Shown in pieces: positions 37,509-51,610 of a DNA stretch of 64,000 bases (the stretch's first letter is position 1; the number at the start of each line of letters is the position of its first letter). The notes beneath the pieces were generated by a model, which worked only from the letters and a program-made list of their open reading frames with translations, made no database searches and had not been told where the DNA came from. The DNA comes from Combretum micranthum (taxonomy: Eukaryota; Streptophyta; Magnoliopsida; Myrtales; Combretaceae), in the NCBI GenBank assembly GCA_024138025.1, contig JAMXBD010003400.1, positions 58,153 to 122,152 on the forward strand. The letters run 5' to 3'. The position numbers were made by a program, and so were the translations under genes.

Positions 37509-39615
37509 AATGGCTCACCAAATGTTACCATATTATCAATGTGAATTTGAAAAATTGATTTGTAACATCAATTTTTTTATCAAAACAAGAGTAACTAAAT
37601 ATTTTAACATACCTTTATGTACTTATTAGTTTTGAATTTTTTAGAAAAATATCCTTATATATTTATATATATATATATATATATGTAAATAATAAGTTTA
37701 GGCTTTAAAACTTGCAACCACCTAGTGCATTTTTCATCTCTCAAGCTGCAAGGGAAGGAAATCAACTAGTAAACTACATTACTAACATTATGTATAGCTT
37801 GCTCAATTTGTTTCTCCAAGTGAGATTTTGCTATTATTAGCAAAGACATAAAAGGAATAGGAAATCTGATGGAAAGAAGTCTGCTACTGGGAAACTGATC
37901 TTGTTAAGTAGTAGGAGCTATTAGATCTATGCTTATACTCTCTTTGTTTGTATATAAATCACTTCTCCATGTACTTGATTCACTCAAAAACAAACCTACA
38001 AATAGTAATATCAAGTAGACATCACACAATATAGTCAAAACCAATCTAGTTATTGACTTGTAAATATCATTTACTTCCACTTTATTATAAATATAAGATT
38101 TGACCATAATAGGGATGATTTGCAAGGGAAAATCTTACTGTTTTAGTCTATAAATATCATATATATAAGCTTGATTTCACAAAATTTTTCATCCAAGAAA
38201 TTAAAATGACATTGAATCTTCATAGCAACCATTTCCTACATGAGTGACTTGTGTATCAAATCAAAAGGTTTATATCACATTGTAAAATTAATAATTCCCT
38301 CCCCAAACCTTCTCCTCCACACACCCACCCCCCCCGCCTCAATAGGAGAGTAGAGATTTGAAGCTGGTTCATCCAACTTGTAAGACTAGTGTTAATGTCA
38401 TTAAGTTACAAAGCCATTAGTGCATAATCAATAATTCGTATTTGGTATAGATTAATCACTCTAATAAGATGGTTCTTGATAAAATCTGTATTTAATTTGT
38501 TGTACTAAATTCTCTAGAAAATATTAAATTTTGTACTTTTGGATTTTTATGTTTTGTAATTTTTATTAGTTTTTATATGAATGGAACAAAAAGTAAAAGG
38601 ATATGGATACACTATCTTTGGATATGACAATATCAAAGAAATACAAACCGAGGTTATGTCTTGTTAATTGATATGATATCATGATTAGGATTATGCGAAA
38701 GGGTTTTAAATAAAAAAGTTATTGTTATTACACCACAACAAATCGAGTTCGAGGGATTAAAGTAATCCAATCTATATGATAGTATAGTTGATTTAATTAA
38801 ATAAATGACTTTGCTCGCTATGAACAAGATAAAGTTTAAAGAGGACCTAAAGAGATTAGATTTGATTCCAATTTCAAAAAAAAATAATAATAATACTAAA
38901 TAAATCTTGATACAATCTTATACATTGAAACCTTAACAACTTTAGGGGAATAAGTATTATATAATAAAAAATAAAACTGCTCATAACTAATAACCTATAA
39001 AAGACATAACTCTCATAAAATAAAAAATAGATATAAATAGTACTCTTAAATCTTGGAGAGTCGTTCCGTTTCCATAAAAATAAACATATAAAAGAAAAAC
39101 ACATTGATCCTATAACTACCCAATCATGTTTGAAGTGCTTTTTACATTCTATATTTCTTCCACTCACCAAGTACTCTATCAATTAGACTCATGATAAGTA
39201 CTTAACATTTGTGGTAACAAATAGTTATAAAACATATTCATTGTATGCATATTTTGACCCTGTAATTGCTCATTTGTTGCTTTCCTAAGATGTTGTACTT
39301 TATTTTCCACTATAGGTTCTATGTCACTCTTTTTGTTTTTATTCCCAATACCTATAATTTCATGAGCCTTTTCATTCTCAGCCAAGTCTATGTGTTTCAT
39401 AACTGTCATTGAAGTTCGTCAATCATCTGCATTATCCTTTAGTTTTGTCTTCTTTAACTCCCTTTTAGGAGGATTCATCTATGATTAGACAACTCTAATT
39501 TCATCCAAACTCATAGGCCTTTATGATTGCCATTCATGGCAAAAGAAAATAACCACAGTGTTCATTATATGTTGATCCTCACATAATCCTTGCAAACCCC
39601 GAGATTTTTCACTAG
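37509..39615. other. AT-rich intergenic stretch with a dispersed repeat
   Basis: Mostly unassigned AT-rich DNA with a TA tract at about 37662-37684 and a C-run at 38330. The part at about 38900-39045 is clearly related to 45575-45705 (shared 'aactctcataaaataaaa.tagatataaat'). Confidence 0.5.
39179..39409 (-). pseudogene. Small coding-like remnant, unrecognised
   Basis: A 76-codon frame with a real ATG and a mixed, soluble composition unlike the low-complexity frames around it ('IDLAENEKAHEIIGIGNKN', 'VQHLRKATNEQLQGQN'). In frame upstream the similarity of composition continues past a TGA, so the piece may be an exon or a broken end of a longer protein, possibly a transposase C-terminus. I cannot identify it. 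A solo LTR lies 200 bp to its right. Confidence 0.3.
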
Positions 39616-39620
39616 TATAC

Positions 39621-42176
39621 TGTAAGGACCCGCTATCACCCCTAAATTATAAATAAGTGATAACAGTTCCCCAACCACATATAATCTGCAGAATTATATG
39701 TAAGGTTGTCCGAGAAGAAATATTTGATGAATTGTTTTGTCTAATTTTCACAACATAAGTCATTTTGAAAATTGTTTACTTAATAGCTTACTTTCAAAAC
39801 ACAATACCATATATATACAAACATTATAAGAAAATAGCTCAGGTTATACAAGCTAGGTACATACATACATATATATATATACAACCAAAAGGCTTCTTAC
39901 AAGCCTTAGCAAAACTACAAAACATATAGTTCATCAAGAACTATATAAACAACTATCCAACCTATATATCTAGTCTATTACAAAAAGATTGGGCTCCAAC
40001 CAGTCCAGGGCCATCTCTAGTCCTCAAACTCCTCCAGAAAATCCTCAAAATCAGGACCATAACCCAAGCTCGCATAAGACTCATCAAGATCCTCACCTGA
40101 AATAGATAAAATATGAGCCAGAGGCCAGTACACAAGTAACGAAAACAAAAGCGAGATGATTCACACAAGCCTAAACTAAATGCAAGATGCAACAACCATT
40201 CAATTATTATTTAGTCTTTAGTTAGTAATTCAACATGGGAGTATTCAAACTCCGGGCAACAAGGATAGTGGGGGATCCTGAGTAACAACCTTGACGCTCA
40301 GGGGGTTGATATAAGTAGCTCGGATACTTATACCGTTCTAGATAATTTTACGAAAACACCTAAATCTACCATGCCCAATCTGAGCAGGGTGCCGCTCCGA
40401 ACCGGATACCAATTCCACCCCAGGCTCACCCAATCTGTGAGGGGGCGCCCCTAGGCACTCATGCCACCCTGGGCAGGGATTGGATTTAACGCGTAAAACA
40501 CAATCAACACTCACAATTAAGTTTTTTTAATATATATAGTTTTCATAAATCCTATCCTAACACAGAGACAAGCTAGTTACTGCGTACCTGTACTAGATCG
40601 AGAGTCAATGGGAATAACCGAAAGGGAATCAATCACTGTAAAAAGAAGTAATTACAAACTCACACTTAGTTCAAGTATATATATTCATCAAAGCTCAAGT
40701 ATAATCATCCAAAGAAATTCAAATAAATCATTATAACATCATCACATAGCATTTAGATATCATATATTATCATACAATACTCAACAAATACTTAAATGAC
40801 CATTTATCAAACTTTGAACAACTTTTAGCAAACAACAATAAGTTTTAAACTTTGTTGGAAAATGTATCAACTGGGAAGAATTAAAATTTAAGCACTGATA
40901 CTTTTGTAATTTGTAAAATCTTAAAACATGAAAGTTGTAGATCTCTTTTTAAGCTTTCCAACACAACTTGAATCACCTCAAACGGAGGTCGGATGAAAAA
41001 GTTACGGCCAAATTACAAATAGACTGCGAAATAGGGAAACCAACGCCGGACTTCAACGCCGGCGGCGTAAATGTAAATATTTGCCAGCGTTAGAGGTCGA
41101 CGATTCTGGTCCCCGAGTGCATCTCAACACCGCAAATTCCTCATGTACCGGCAGCGTACCCTTCAACACCGCCAGCGTACTTTGCCGGCGTACACTCTGT
41201 GATAGGTTGCGAAAATTCTTTAAACTCCTCTGTTTTTTTCATGTTAAATTTACACTTCCAAATTTCTCTTAAACTCATTCCAAGTTTCCCAAAGCTTGTT
41301 ATATGTTCATTACATTATTCAAACAACACCAAACATCTCCAAAACTTCATCAACCCCAATCACTATTCATCATCTTCTTCCAACTTCCATCAAACATCAA
41401 TTACACTTCAATATTAGGTCATCCAACCACATGCATTCACCAACACTTCCAACACTTCAAAACTCATCCTAAGCACATAAAACTAACCACTCTAGTCCTA
41501 TAACACATCATATACCATCAAAACATCATGGAGCATGAATTTAAACAAATATGGCATCAAGACTACATATTCATGCATAGAAAAGAAAGTTGAAGAACAC
41601 ACTTACCACAAGAACTTCAAGGCTTGGTTTAATGACTCTAGATCAAGCTTTTGATGGTGGATGTTGTAGAAAATCAAGTCTCAAACTTGGTTCACCTTGG
41701 GAGCCTTTTTGGAGTGAAGAAGAAGAGGTTTTAGGGCAAATGGAGAGCTTTTGGTTTGGTCTGGGATTTTTGGCCGAATTTTAGAGGTTAAGTAGTTTAA
41801 GTTTATCCTATGTTGACTTTAAGGGCATGAGGACATTAAAGGCTTAATGACTTTGTTTTGGGTTAATTAATATCTTTGTCTTAAGGCACATAATGGAGGT
41901 TTAATGGCTAAGTCTTTAGCCTTTTTTTGCTACCTAAGGATATTTATATATATACATTCCACTTATTCTAAGCATAAATAACACACTCTAAGGCATATTA
42001 ATATTTTACAAACTCAATAAATAATTAATCTAACATATTTAAATAATTCTACACTTTCACACATCATAATACTCATCAAAATTAAACTCACTATCAATAT
42101 ATATATATATATATATCATGCTTAAATTCAACAATACACTTATAAAATAAAAATTAGGAATTTCATGGCTATTTCA
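39621..42176 (-). mobile_element. Solo LTR, family B, 2.56 kb
   Basis: It begins 'tgtaaggacccg' and ends 'ggctatttca', with the 5-bp duplication TATAC at 39616-39620 and 42177-42181. There is no internal region. It carries blocks common in plant gypsy LTRs ('aaagttgtagatctc', 'cggatgaaaaagttacggcc', about 40932-41007), then a GC-rich motif block of repeated 'cgccgg/cagcgt' strings (41040-41200). Some T/C-rich frames inside it are not genes. Orientation is inferred. Confidence 0.8.
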
Positions 42177-42181
42177 TATAC

Positions 42182-45100
42182 GATAATAAAATAGAAAACG
42201 TGAATTAGATAGTAAACTTAAAACCCGATAAAATCCTAGAATAGATCTATGAGTTGTAATGAACTCATTCATAGTTTAAAAACCTGAATAAAAAATTTCT
42301 TTGACCTTAATAGATACCAAAAACAAGAGTTCATATTTTAAACTGATAATTCAAGATATAATTAGAAGTAGCGCTAAATTTCAAACCCGATAAAATTTAA
42401 TCTATTAACAGGACTTATTAGTATAAAACAATAACCCAAAGATGAACTACTAGGATTATAAATACGTAGTAGATATTAATATAAATCAATAATTACAAGT
42501 ATAGATCTCAAATAAAAATTTCAAAACCCATTGTTATACTCGTTAAGGAATTCTGAATCCATTAAGACTTAAATTCTACTTTTACATATTGGACTAGAAA
42601 AATTTAATTGTGTAAGTTAAAATACTAAAAATAATTAATCGTGTAAACTTTAAACTAAAAATTTGTATATATAAACATTCTAGAGTTTTTATAGGAACTT
42701 AGATAATTTTGTTTAGATGAAACTCTTACGTAATTGTTACAAACACACATTTATAAATTATTACTGGTTAAAATATTTTAGTTAACTATTAAGCAAATAA
42801 GGAACAAATCAAATAAATAAAATTGAAAATCAGTGTAGATTTGAACTCACGGAATAGAGGAGGAATTCTTGGCTGCAACAACATATGCAATTCACGTCCC
42901 AACTTGCTCCATTTTAACACCCAAATTCAACTTAAAAAAGACACCTCAACCAATCCAAAAACTCCACCTATAATCCACATTAAATGCACAAGAATTGCAG
43001 CCAAAACGAATTGTATACCAGCTGCAAATTAGGCATGATATTTACCGTGAAACAACCCCTACACATGCATTCTAGCTCTATTTTTGACAAAAATTATAGG
43101 CTTAGTTGAGCCGATATTTTTGACTAAATGGACACTTCAAGCACTAAAAATTAGTTGAAAAACTAGACCAAGAAATTAGTCCAAAAATCATGAAAAGTTG
43201 CAGCACATATCGGAAATTTTTTACCTCTGTTTAGCACAAATTTTTAGCCCGATTTGATCTGATTTTTAAGCAACTTGAGCCCCTAATTTACACATATAAT
43301 TGAAATTAATTAACTAGCAAATAAATACAATTAATTCCCCTAAAAAATAGCCACAAATTTTGTATAAAATTAACAAAAATCAACCTTAGAAATTCCTATA
43401 GAATTTCATTCGAAAATCCACTAGCTGAAAACTTGATTTTATCAAGTCCAAAACACCCTCTTTTGTGTTCTAATCCTAGCCTAACCTTTGTACATATATA
43501 TAGGCATAAGTTGGCTACAAAACCAACTCAAAATCCCCCCAAACACAATCCAAAATTCCGCCTCAAATAGCCATTGCCAATAGCCCTCTCTCGTTCGTTA
43601 TTTCTTTACTTAGACAACCTCTAAGGAGCTCTAAAACAAAATATAACCCTTGTTTTACTTCTTATATTTTATCTAAGTATAAAATACATCCAAAAACATC
43701 AATTCCCCCTTCAAACCACATCAAAAGCGGAGCCAAATAGCTCTTGGTTTGCCATAAAACTACGCTGAAATTCAAGCTTCACAAGGTAAGAAAACTTAGT
43801 TAAAATTAGTTAACTTCTAATATAGCTAGAAACTCATTATCCAACCTTTGATATAGGTTTGGTTCTTGTCAAGGAAAGGAGTTGGGAATCCTTTTCCACA
43901 TCAAGCCGAGGTAACTCCTAACTTAGCATTAAATTTTTGTTACATTTATGTGTAGATATTAGGTTGAAGTGAGTAATATCAGAGAAATGGTTATTCCATT
44001 GATGAATTTAAGTAGATGAATTTTTGTTATATTAGAAATGCTTAAATGTTGATGGCTAAGGAGAACATCAACTTAGAAATGTTAGAACTTAGGAATAGTA
44101 AATTCGGATCTAAGAATGAAGGAGCCAAAACCATACTCAAATTTCATCTAAACTAGTTTAAATTTATGTCTAATGCCCCTAGGACCTTATATGGACATAA
44201 AACTTGATAAAACAAGCTTTAAAAGCATGATTAGGAGTTCTACATTACAAGAAAATTAATATGAATACTTCATAGAAGTTACACATACTAATAACTTCAC
44301 AAGTTGTGAATGGGCTAAGGAAATGGATAAAGATTTAGATAGTGAAATGAGATCCTCTAAATAATACAAATTCTAATTAAAAAGAGCATACAAGGTTGAC
44401 AGGCAAAATAAAATAAATAAAAGACTACTACTAATAAGGACATTAAACAATGTAAGACTTGAATAGAGTTTTAATAGAAAAATTTAATTAAGTTCATCTT
44501 AGATATGAGAATGAATAATAGTTTAAATTAAAAGAAATTCAAAGAAACTAAATATTAAATGATAAATACCCCTTTTTCATAAGAATCTACCATAAGAAAC
44601 CAATATTACCAATAGGAATTATATCAAATATTACCATAGGACACTTAGGCACTCGTAGGAACTCAATACTTTATTTATAAGTATTATTGATGAATATTTT
44701 CATCTCAATAGGTAATTTTGACACGGTTGAGGACTTTCCGGTCGATTACTAGGATTGATCAATATGAGCAGGTGAGTAACTCAGACTTATTACATTGTTT
44801 GTGTTTATAGTTTAGCTACATTATAATACAAAAATAATAATAATGAACTCGTGTGTATATGAGTTATGGGTATTGCCTGCTATTTGGAATTACTTGATTG
44901 CTAAACAATACTGAATAAAAGTGACAATGGAATGCTTGTGAATTTGCTGAATGTGTAGCATGTTGATTGTTTGCGTGAAGTCTGAGCACCTTTAACTTGA
45001 CTAATAATTATTGGTATTATAAATAAAATAGACATGCATTGCATAAATTGAATATATTTTATTATAATTATGTGATAGCCTACTACATGTCAGAATTTCG

Positions 45101-45533
45101 GTTCTCTGGTAATGCTTGGTTTTTCTAGGCAAGAGGCTATTAGTTCTACACAAGATTACCTTTGTTTTGTCGGTTCCATGGGAACTAACTGGTAATGAAG
45201 GATGTCGCTCATGGTATCGCTGTGAAATGTCTAACATTTAGTAGAGTTTCTAAGGCTTAAAACAGGAAATGAGTGTTTAAAACAATATTAACGTAAAGAG
45301 ATAACAATTATAAGGATTATGGCTTTCGTGTGTACTTAGTTTCTCCTGGGTAGGTGATTCATAAATGAGTTTTCCTTCAATCCCAATGAGAGGATGTAAA
45401 TCTCCATCCTGTTTGGATTTCGAATTGTCTAAGCTTGTAATTGTTATATGCTTGAATGATGCATTACATATGATTGATTAATTAAAGTCAATAAAGATTT
45501 TGTTTGTCACAAGCAAGAGAGAGAAACGATTTA
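42182..45533 (+). mobile_element. Family C-like LTR fragment
   Basis: It matches the family-C solo LTR in several ordered places. 42600-42740 corresponds to 28140-28260 ('cgtgtaaactttaa..'). The 'ggttcttgtcaagg..aggtaactccta' area (43862-43921) corresponds to 29685-29750. The 'gaggatgtaaatctccat' area (45390) corresponds to 36903. The family-B solo LTR inserted at its left. No terminal motif is visible on the right, so the end point is approximate. Confidence 0.45.
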
Positions 45534-46313
45534 ATTTCAGTTTCAAAATTCACCACTAAATGATATCTTGCTAGAAGTTTATATATTGAATCCCTAACAA
45601 CCTTTAAGGGCGTAAATGTCACTTAATAGAAAATAGGATTATACATAAATGATTACCTATGAAAGACAGAACTCTCATAAAATAAAAGTAGATATAAATA
45701 TGACTTTTATAGATTACAAAATAATTACAATACCTGATAAAAAAAATTAATAACCTGAAATAATTAAATAACCTAACTAATATAAACTACTAATGGGTCT
45801 TTGTAGAATAATCAAATAGAATAAATCTTTATACTCCTCAAAATTGATCCTATCAGTATTGTAAAATTTACACTGGAGTTCAACTAGAATTTCATGATAT
45901 GAACCGATTACATGAAGGGTGTACGCATAAATAATTTTTTGAAAAATCCATAGTTTACTAAATAATTGTTATTCTCGCTACAAATTAGCTTTGGGAATCC
46001 AAATAAATGGATATCACCTCTTTTATATAACCTTTAATACCTATTGACCTTAAATAATATATTGAGCCTGGAAAATTGGTGGGGAGTTTAAAAGTGAGTA
46101 ACTTTACTTTTTCATTTTATTTTATAATCAAGCAATTTTGACAATTTACGTTCCATAATTGCAAAATTCACGAAAGCTATGTAACAAGCAAGATTTATGC
46201 TTGAAAATTAAAATGAATTACTGCAAGTAGAGATTGTCTATGGTCGATATAAGCGTCGGTTGGGTTGGACTGGGAAATGGTTCGAACCAACACCAATATA
46301 TCCGAACTTGGGG
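45534..46313. other. Intergenic stretch with second copy of a dispersed repeat
   Basis: Contains the 45575-45705 relative of 38900-39045. Otherwise AT-rich with no gene seen. Confidence 0.45.
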
Positions 46314-46445
46314 CCAGGCATGATGAATCTTGACCTACTTGGGGATCAACAGTTCGTAGGTCTTGGCTGTGATGCCCAGCCAAGCATGATGAATCTTGGC
46401 CTGTGAGGGGATCCAACAGTTCCTAGGTCTTGGTTAGGTCTAAAG
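46314..46445. repeat. Two-unit tandem duplication, 66-bp period
   Basis: Units begin 'ccaggcatgatgaatcttg' (46314) and 'ccaagcatgatgaatcttgg' (46380) and share 'aacagttc.taggtcttgg'. The GC content is above that of the surroundings. Function unknown. Confidence 0.8.
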
Positions 46446-49329
46446 CGTAGGCCATGGGACCCAGCAGGTTCTCTCAAGTTTAAAATTTAGAAAGAAAAAA
46501 AGGAGGAAAAAAAAGAAATTTAGAAATTTTTTATTTTTTATTTTTTTGAAGAAATGACTATAAGTAAATAAGATATATTGAAACAATTTAATGTAACTTC
46601 CCCTTTTTCCTGATTTTTAGAAATCACCCTTCGTTTGATCAGCTTATCCTAAATTCACAGTTGACTTCACTAATTTTGTAATATTTAGGTTGATTTGACG
46701 ATCATTTTACATGGTCCTGCTATGTTTTGGGGCATTAAGACCTTCCCTTTTTAACTGTTACATTTTTCGTATAATTCCAGCAAAGTAAGTTTGTTTCGAT
46801 ATAAAGTCGGCCATGATGATGTTCTCACAATGCATAGCTTGAAGCATTTGTTTCTTTTATGTTTTGTTTCTTTATGCACGTTACAAGCATTTGCCATACA
46901 CGTAAATGCATCGACGATCCCTTTCTACTTTCAAGTTAGTTAAATCTTATGTTTACATCTAGAAGGTGGTGTTTTTTCTTTCACACGTGCATGTGAATCA
47001 ACAAGTAGCTTAGTGGAGGCTCAGGACATCTGAGGCATAGAAGACCAAATTATATAATCAAACTATTTCTTCCAGCTCCTGCTATATTCCCAACTTAAGT
47101 CTTCGTTTTTGAAATCATGAAGAAATTTCATCAATGAAATGTTGAGAAAGATGATGCAAAAGTGTAAAAAAAAGAAAAATTAAAAAAATTGTAAAATATG
47201 GTCGCAATATGCTGCCAATTTATATAATGAAAACGATTGCAATCACAAGCTAATCCAAAAAGAAAACTAGGAAAACCGGTCAAACTAGTGTAGTCTTGTG
47301 AAGCAACACCAAAAAATAATGTGTAAATCAAATATACTTTTAGCTAATGCATCAGAATAGGAAAGGCTCTTCCCCAAGCTGACGTTATTACACTCTCTCC
47401 AAGTGCAATACACGCCAACTCCAGAGCTTAATTCTCCAAGAAGCAGCATTGCCGGATTCAGGAGCTTTTTTGAGGCCAGTGATATCCAGGTACTTCCTTT
47501 GGCTAGTCATGATTGATTTACTTGGTTGGCAATATGATATGAAAAGTGGAGACCAGTTTCTATAACATGAATGATACCCTGCAGAACCAAGGTTGCAGCA
47601 TTCGCTGACCAACTCCGGCAGGCATCACACATCCATTGTTTCTTCCAACATAATGGCTGGTTGAGTTTGTAGCACGCAAACAGTCCCAGCTCTCATAGCA
47701 TTAATAAGTCACGATTTCTCCCAAGGTTACGACTTCAGATGCTCACTTTACTGCAGCTTCAACATGTTAGTCTGGTCCAATAACCCAAAAGTATAAATAA
47801 ATAATTAAATAAAGTTGAGACTTTGTCTCAGCTTAATTACATCTTTACTTAACGATACTCTCATGAGAATGGGATAGCCAGACTCTTCTTTTAAATTTCC
47901 TTTCCCGGTGCAACAAAACATTTCTATGCAATTTATCTGAAGAAATATTAACTATAGTAGTTTATCAATCCAATACAAAATGGATAATTAAATTAACACA
48001 TCTGGCCAAAAAAAAAAAAAAATTACCACCACGTGTAATTAAAATGATAAATGCAATTAAATTAGCATTTTACAAAAGAAGTTACACCATGAACTAAAAT
48101 GTTGAATGATGCCACTATACAATGTCACTAATAGTATCATTGCACTAAACAAAATAAAACAAAAAGGGAAGTATTAAATATCAAATATAGGCTCAAATTC
48201 CAACATTTATTTACCTTCAATGCCATCCATGCTATCAAGCAGCTTAAATAAATGAACTATGCACACCGCAGAACATAAGATTTGCCATCCTATTGCTGTC
48301 ACCAGGTGAAATTTTATAATTGGTGTAGATATGATTAGTTTAATCATAGCCTTATCATGCTCCGAAAAATTTTTTTGGGGTTAAAATTTGATAATTTCTT
48401 TTATAAAGCTTCCATTCATAAAGTTATCTACTCTAAATGAGCCAATGAAAGATAGGGGTACAAATATCAAGTTAAAAAACTTACATGTTGCACTAAGCGA
48501 CAATGATAGGTGTACTTCTCAGGGTCAATCTTTGATGGCCTGTTTAAAAATATGTAGTCTAATTAACCAAAAAAAAAAATTGAAATTTTAACAAATGAAT
48601 ATTACCTCTGAAAACATTTTTGAAGTCAAACTAGATAGATCAAGAACTGCAAAAGAAAAATACTCCGCCATATTATGCAGCTGCAGTAGAGGAACAAATA
48701 ATTTGTCATTAACCATCTGAACGACCAGCAACAATACAACAATTAAGATGAGATAAAAAATCACAAGTGGAAAAGCCTACAAGCTATACCGAATTTAACA
48801 GGATGAGCAGGTTAAGGAATTGATGTATATTAAGAAAAAGTTAACAGAAGAATATATATCTTAACCTTAATTCTTATCATTTACAGTACAGAACAAAATC
48901 CACCAGGGTCTGTTTAGATTGTCTGGTTTCTTTGCATCTTATTGTATGTATATTATTATTTAGTCTATTTAATTTGTTTATGAGTAAAATGTATGTTTTC
49001 ATCTGTATTTTTTTTTATAAACAATTTGTTTGAAAAAGATAAAAATAAAATGTTCAAACAACATGAAAATGACAAACTAAAGAGAGCACAAATCAAATAT
49101 AGCTGGGGAGGACAAAATAGGCACAATATGCTAGATTATATTAGTTGCCACCATCTCAGAAATTCTACTACTTGCAATAGTTCTTCTTCGATCATTTCCT
49201 ATCTAGTGAGAGCTTAGCCTGATTGCAAATGGAATATTTTAAATCAATTATCTGATCAGGCATGCTCGCTTGAAATCTCAACAAGAAAATGCAGAATTAC
49301 TTTCTTTTGGAGGGGAAAAAATGCAGGAT
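46446..49329. other. Unassigned stretch, no definable gene
   Basis: AT-rich. The - strand at 47388-47760 is less AT-rich and has a coding-like look ('LDITGLKKAPESGNAASW'), and could be transcribed, for instance as downstream untranslated sequence of a neighbouring gene. I see no splice or protein evidence that settles it. Confidence 0.4.
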
Positions 49330-50130
49330 TACTTAGCAGAAGTTCATGAACGACCCATGGTTGAATTTCAACACAGTGTGGTTGGGTTTCATTTTCATCA
49401 ATGAATTTCGGAAATAGAGGATTGGCTGATGGTCCTTCATGATCTCAAAATAATGTTTTCGGGTAAGGTTCAAAAATTTTGTTGGGAAGTGGCTGAATGA
49501 CGAAGTGGGGGAGCTTGGGATGGGAGATTATGTTTACTCTGATGCTCTTAGTGGGAGAGTTGGGTTCCAACCTTGTGCGCGCAGAGACTTCATCCACCCA
49601 TTTTCGATTTCAATCAACATGATCAAAAATAAGACAGGTGTTTGCTCCTACATTTGGAAAGTTGAATGAACTGAGTTCCTACCGTGGAAGATTCAGATGA
49701 ATTATATGAGGAAATCTATGGGAAGCGATTAGAAAAATTTAAGTCTGAGTTTGCAAATACTGCTGAAAATGTTAAACAACCTACTGATGTTGAACATTTG
49801 ATTTAGAATGGCACCATCACTCTTGTAAGTGACAGTACATGAAGATGATGGGTCCTGAACCCTTTATGAGAACATAATGACAAATTTGTTTAGTGCTTTG
49901 GTGGTGAAAAAGTAACTGCAATACCATATATGAAGTCAGTGGAAGTAATGATGCTGGAAGGATTATCTTTACAGCAAAAGAGGAGGGAAAACCTTAGTTT
50001 AAACCTCAAACTGTCGCTAAGCCTACTGTGAAAATTTGTTGGGAAGAATTTAGCAGATAATTAGCTTAAGGGAAACAAAACCTGATTGGTGCATGCAAAA
50101 GCTTTTGAGATGATGAATGAGAACGCTATT
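49330..50130 (+). pseudogene. Decayed coding-like stretch, unrecognised
   Basis: Several segments read like real protein but change frame and hit stops. One is 'DEVGELGMGDYVYSDALSG' (about 49499-49555). One runs from 49685 ('VEDSDELYEEIYGKRLEKF', about 40 codons before a TAG). Another lies near 49942-49996 ('GSNDAGRIIFTAKEEGKP'), followed by a TAG and 'KPQTVAKPTVKICWEEFSR'. The pieces are collinear over 650 bp on the + strand, which suggests an old processed or duplicated gene copy. I do not recognise the family. It converges with the PPR gene. Confidence 0.4.
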
Positions 50131-51610
50131 TGCCTTAAAGGATATAGGAAGGAAGGCTGGAAATTCATGCTAGTTATCAGTTTGTTTTTGATGGAAAAGG
50201 TTTATTGCTATTGCTGTTTCTCGTTTATGATTTTACGTTGCCATGTGACACATAATACAAGAGAAATAGTATATATAGGAGTAGGAGGTAATAAGCAATG
50301 AGTTGGTCATTTTCTTATTTTCTCTTAGAGGTGAGTCAAAGCTTCAAGCTCTGTGTAAGGAGCAATTTGCTCTACAATGTGTGCATTTCTTATGATATAT
50401 TCAAAATGTATAATGGTTCCCGGGTTTCTATCACCACACCAAAAATTTGCAATGTTCTCTATTTTGCACTAAATATAAGCCCATCTAAGTAATTGTCTAA
50501 CAAAACTTCCTGTCCTTCCCACACAACACCAAAAAATAAGAAGAAAAAAATAAAAAAAAAGGGTATCCAATCCTATTTGGGTGAAAGAAAGATATAAAGC
50601 AAATAAAGCCCTCACAATGTAGTTAAGATACATAAATACCCCATAATCTCACTAAAAGGGGAAAAAAAATAAAAAATTTAAGGATAGAGTACACTAATAA
50701 TTTTTAGGTGCAGCACCACAACTAAACATGTAGCTTGAACAAAATTACCCAAAGAAATGATCATGCTCAATTCTTCAGGTGGTTCAGTAACCTCCCCAAC
50801 CCTCCCCTCACCCCTTTTTTTTCATTTTTTATCGAAGAGAGTAATGGACAGCAATCTAAAAAATAAATAAAACACTATACAAGATCACACTGGTTAGCAT
50901 GAGATGTTGTGATATCTAGTTCCCAGCCTTAGAATAAACAGAAATTATAAACAGATTTAAAGAAAATTACTAGTGTGATTTCAACAAGCTTATTTTGTAA
51001 GATAATAATTGACACAAACAATTAATTAATTTAAAAATATAACCTATTCTCAGAACATGGCATAAAAGGAAGCACAAGCATTCAATCTTCCTCTTGTGAC
51101 ATAGATACCCCACACATGATCAGAATCTAGTATAAAACACCTATCAGCATTTCAAGCCAAGCAAGCAATCTAAAAAAACTAACCTCATGATTGGAGGCAA
51201 AACAACTCATATGCAGGCCTTGAGAACCAACAGCCCAGGTTAGGTACGTTTCTCCTGCAAGCAACACCAATTGGCCAACTTGAAAACAAAGTGTAAGCAC
51301 CCAAAAGTATCAAAATTAGACATTAGACATGAAAATGGGGATGGGGATGGACATTAATGTCACACTTCAAAATAAAAAAGTAGATAAATAAACAAAAGCA
51401 CAAAATGGGGACATATGGGAAAAGATGTTGCTACCTTCCTGCTTATTGCAAAGCAATGGGAACTGTAAATAGATTTCCAGCTTTGTAAAAAGGGTGAATG
51501 CATTTCTCCATAATCATATTGTTTGTCTCAATCCCCTGAAAAGAGATAAAATGGAAATGCTACATCCAAGTGAAACCAATCAACTGGAGCAATATAGTAT
51601 ATAACCAGTC
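50131..51610. other. 3' flank of the PPR gene, no other gene seen
   Basis: AT-rich with short A-runs. It probably contains the 3' untranslated region of the PPR gene in its right part, but I see no clear poly(A) signal that I would commit to. Confidence 0.4.

Noticed and set aside
46270..46285. 'ggttcgaacc' as a tRNA T-arm
   Set aside because: No acceptor stem, D-arm or anticodon arm can be placed around it. The string is simply palindromic.
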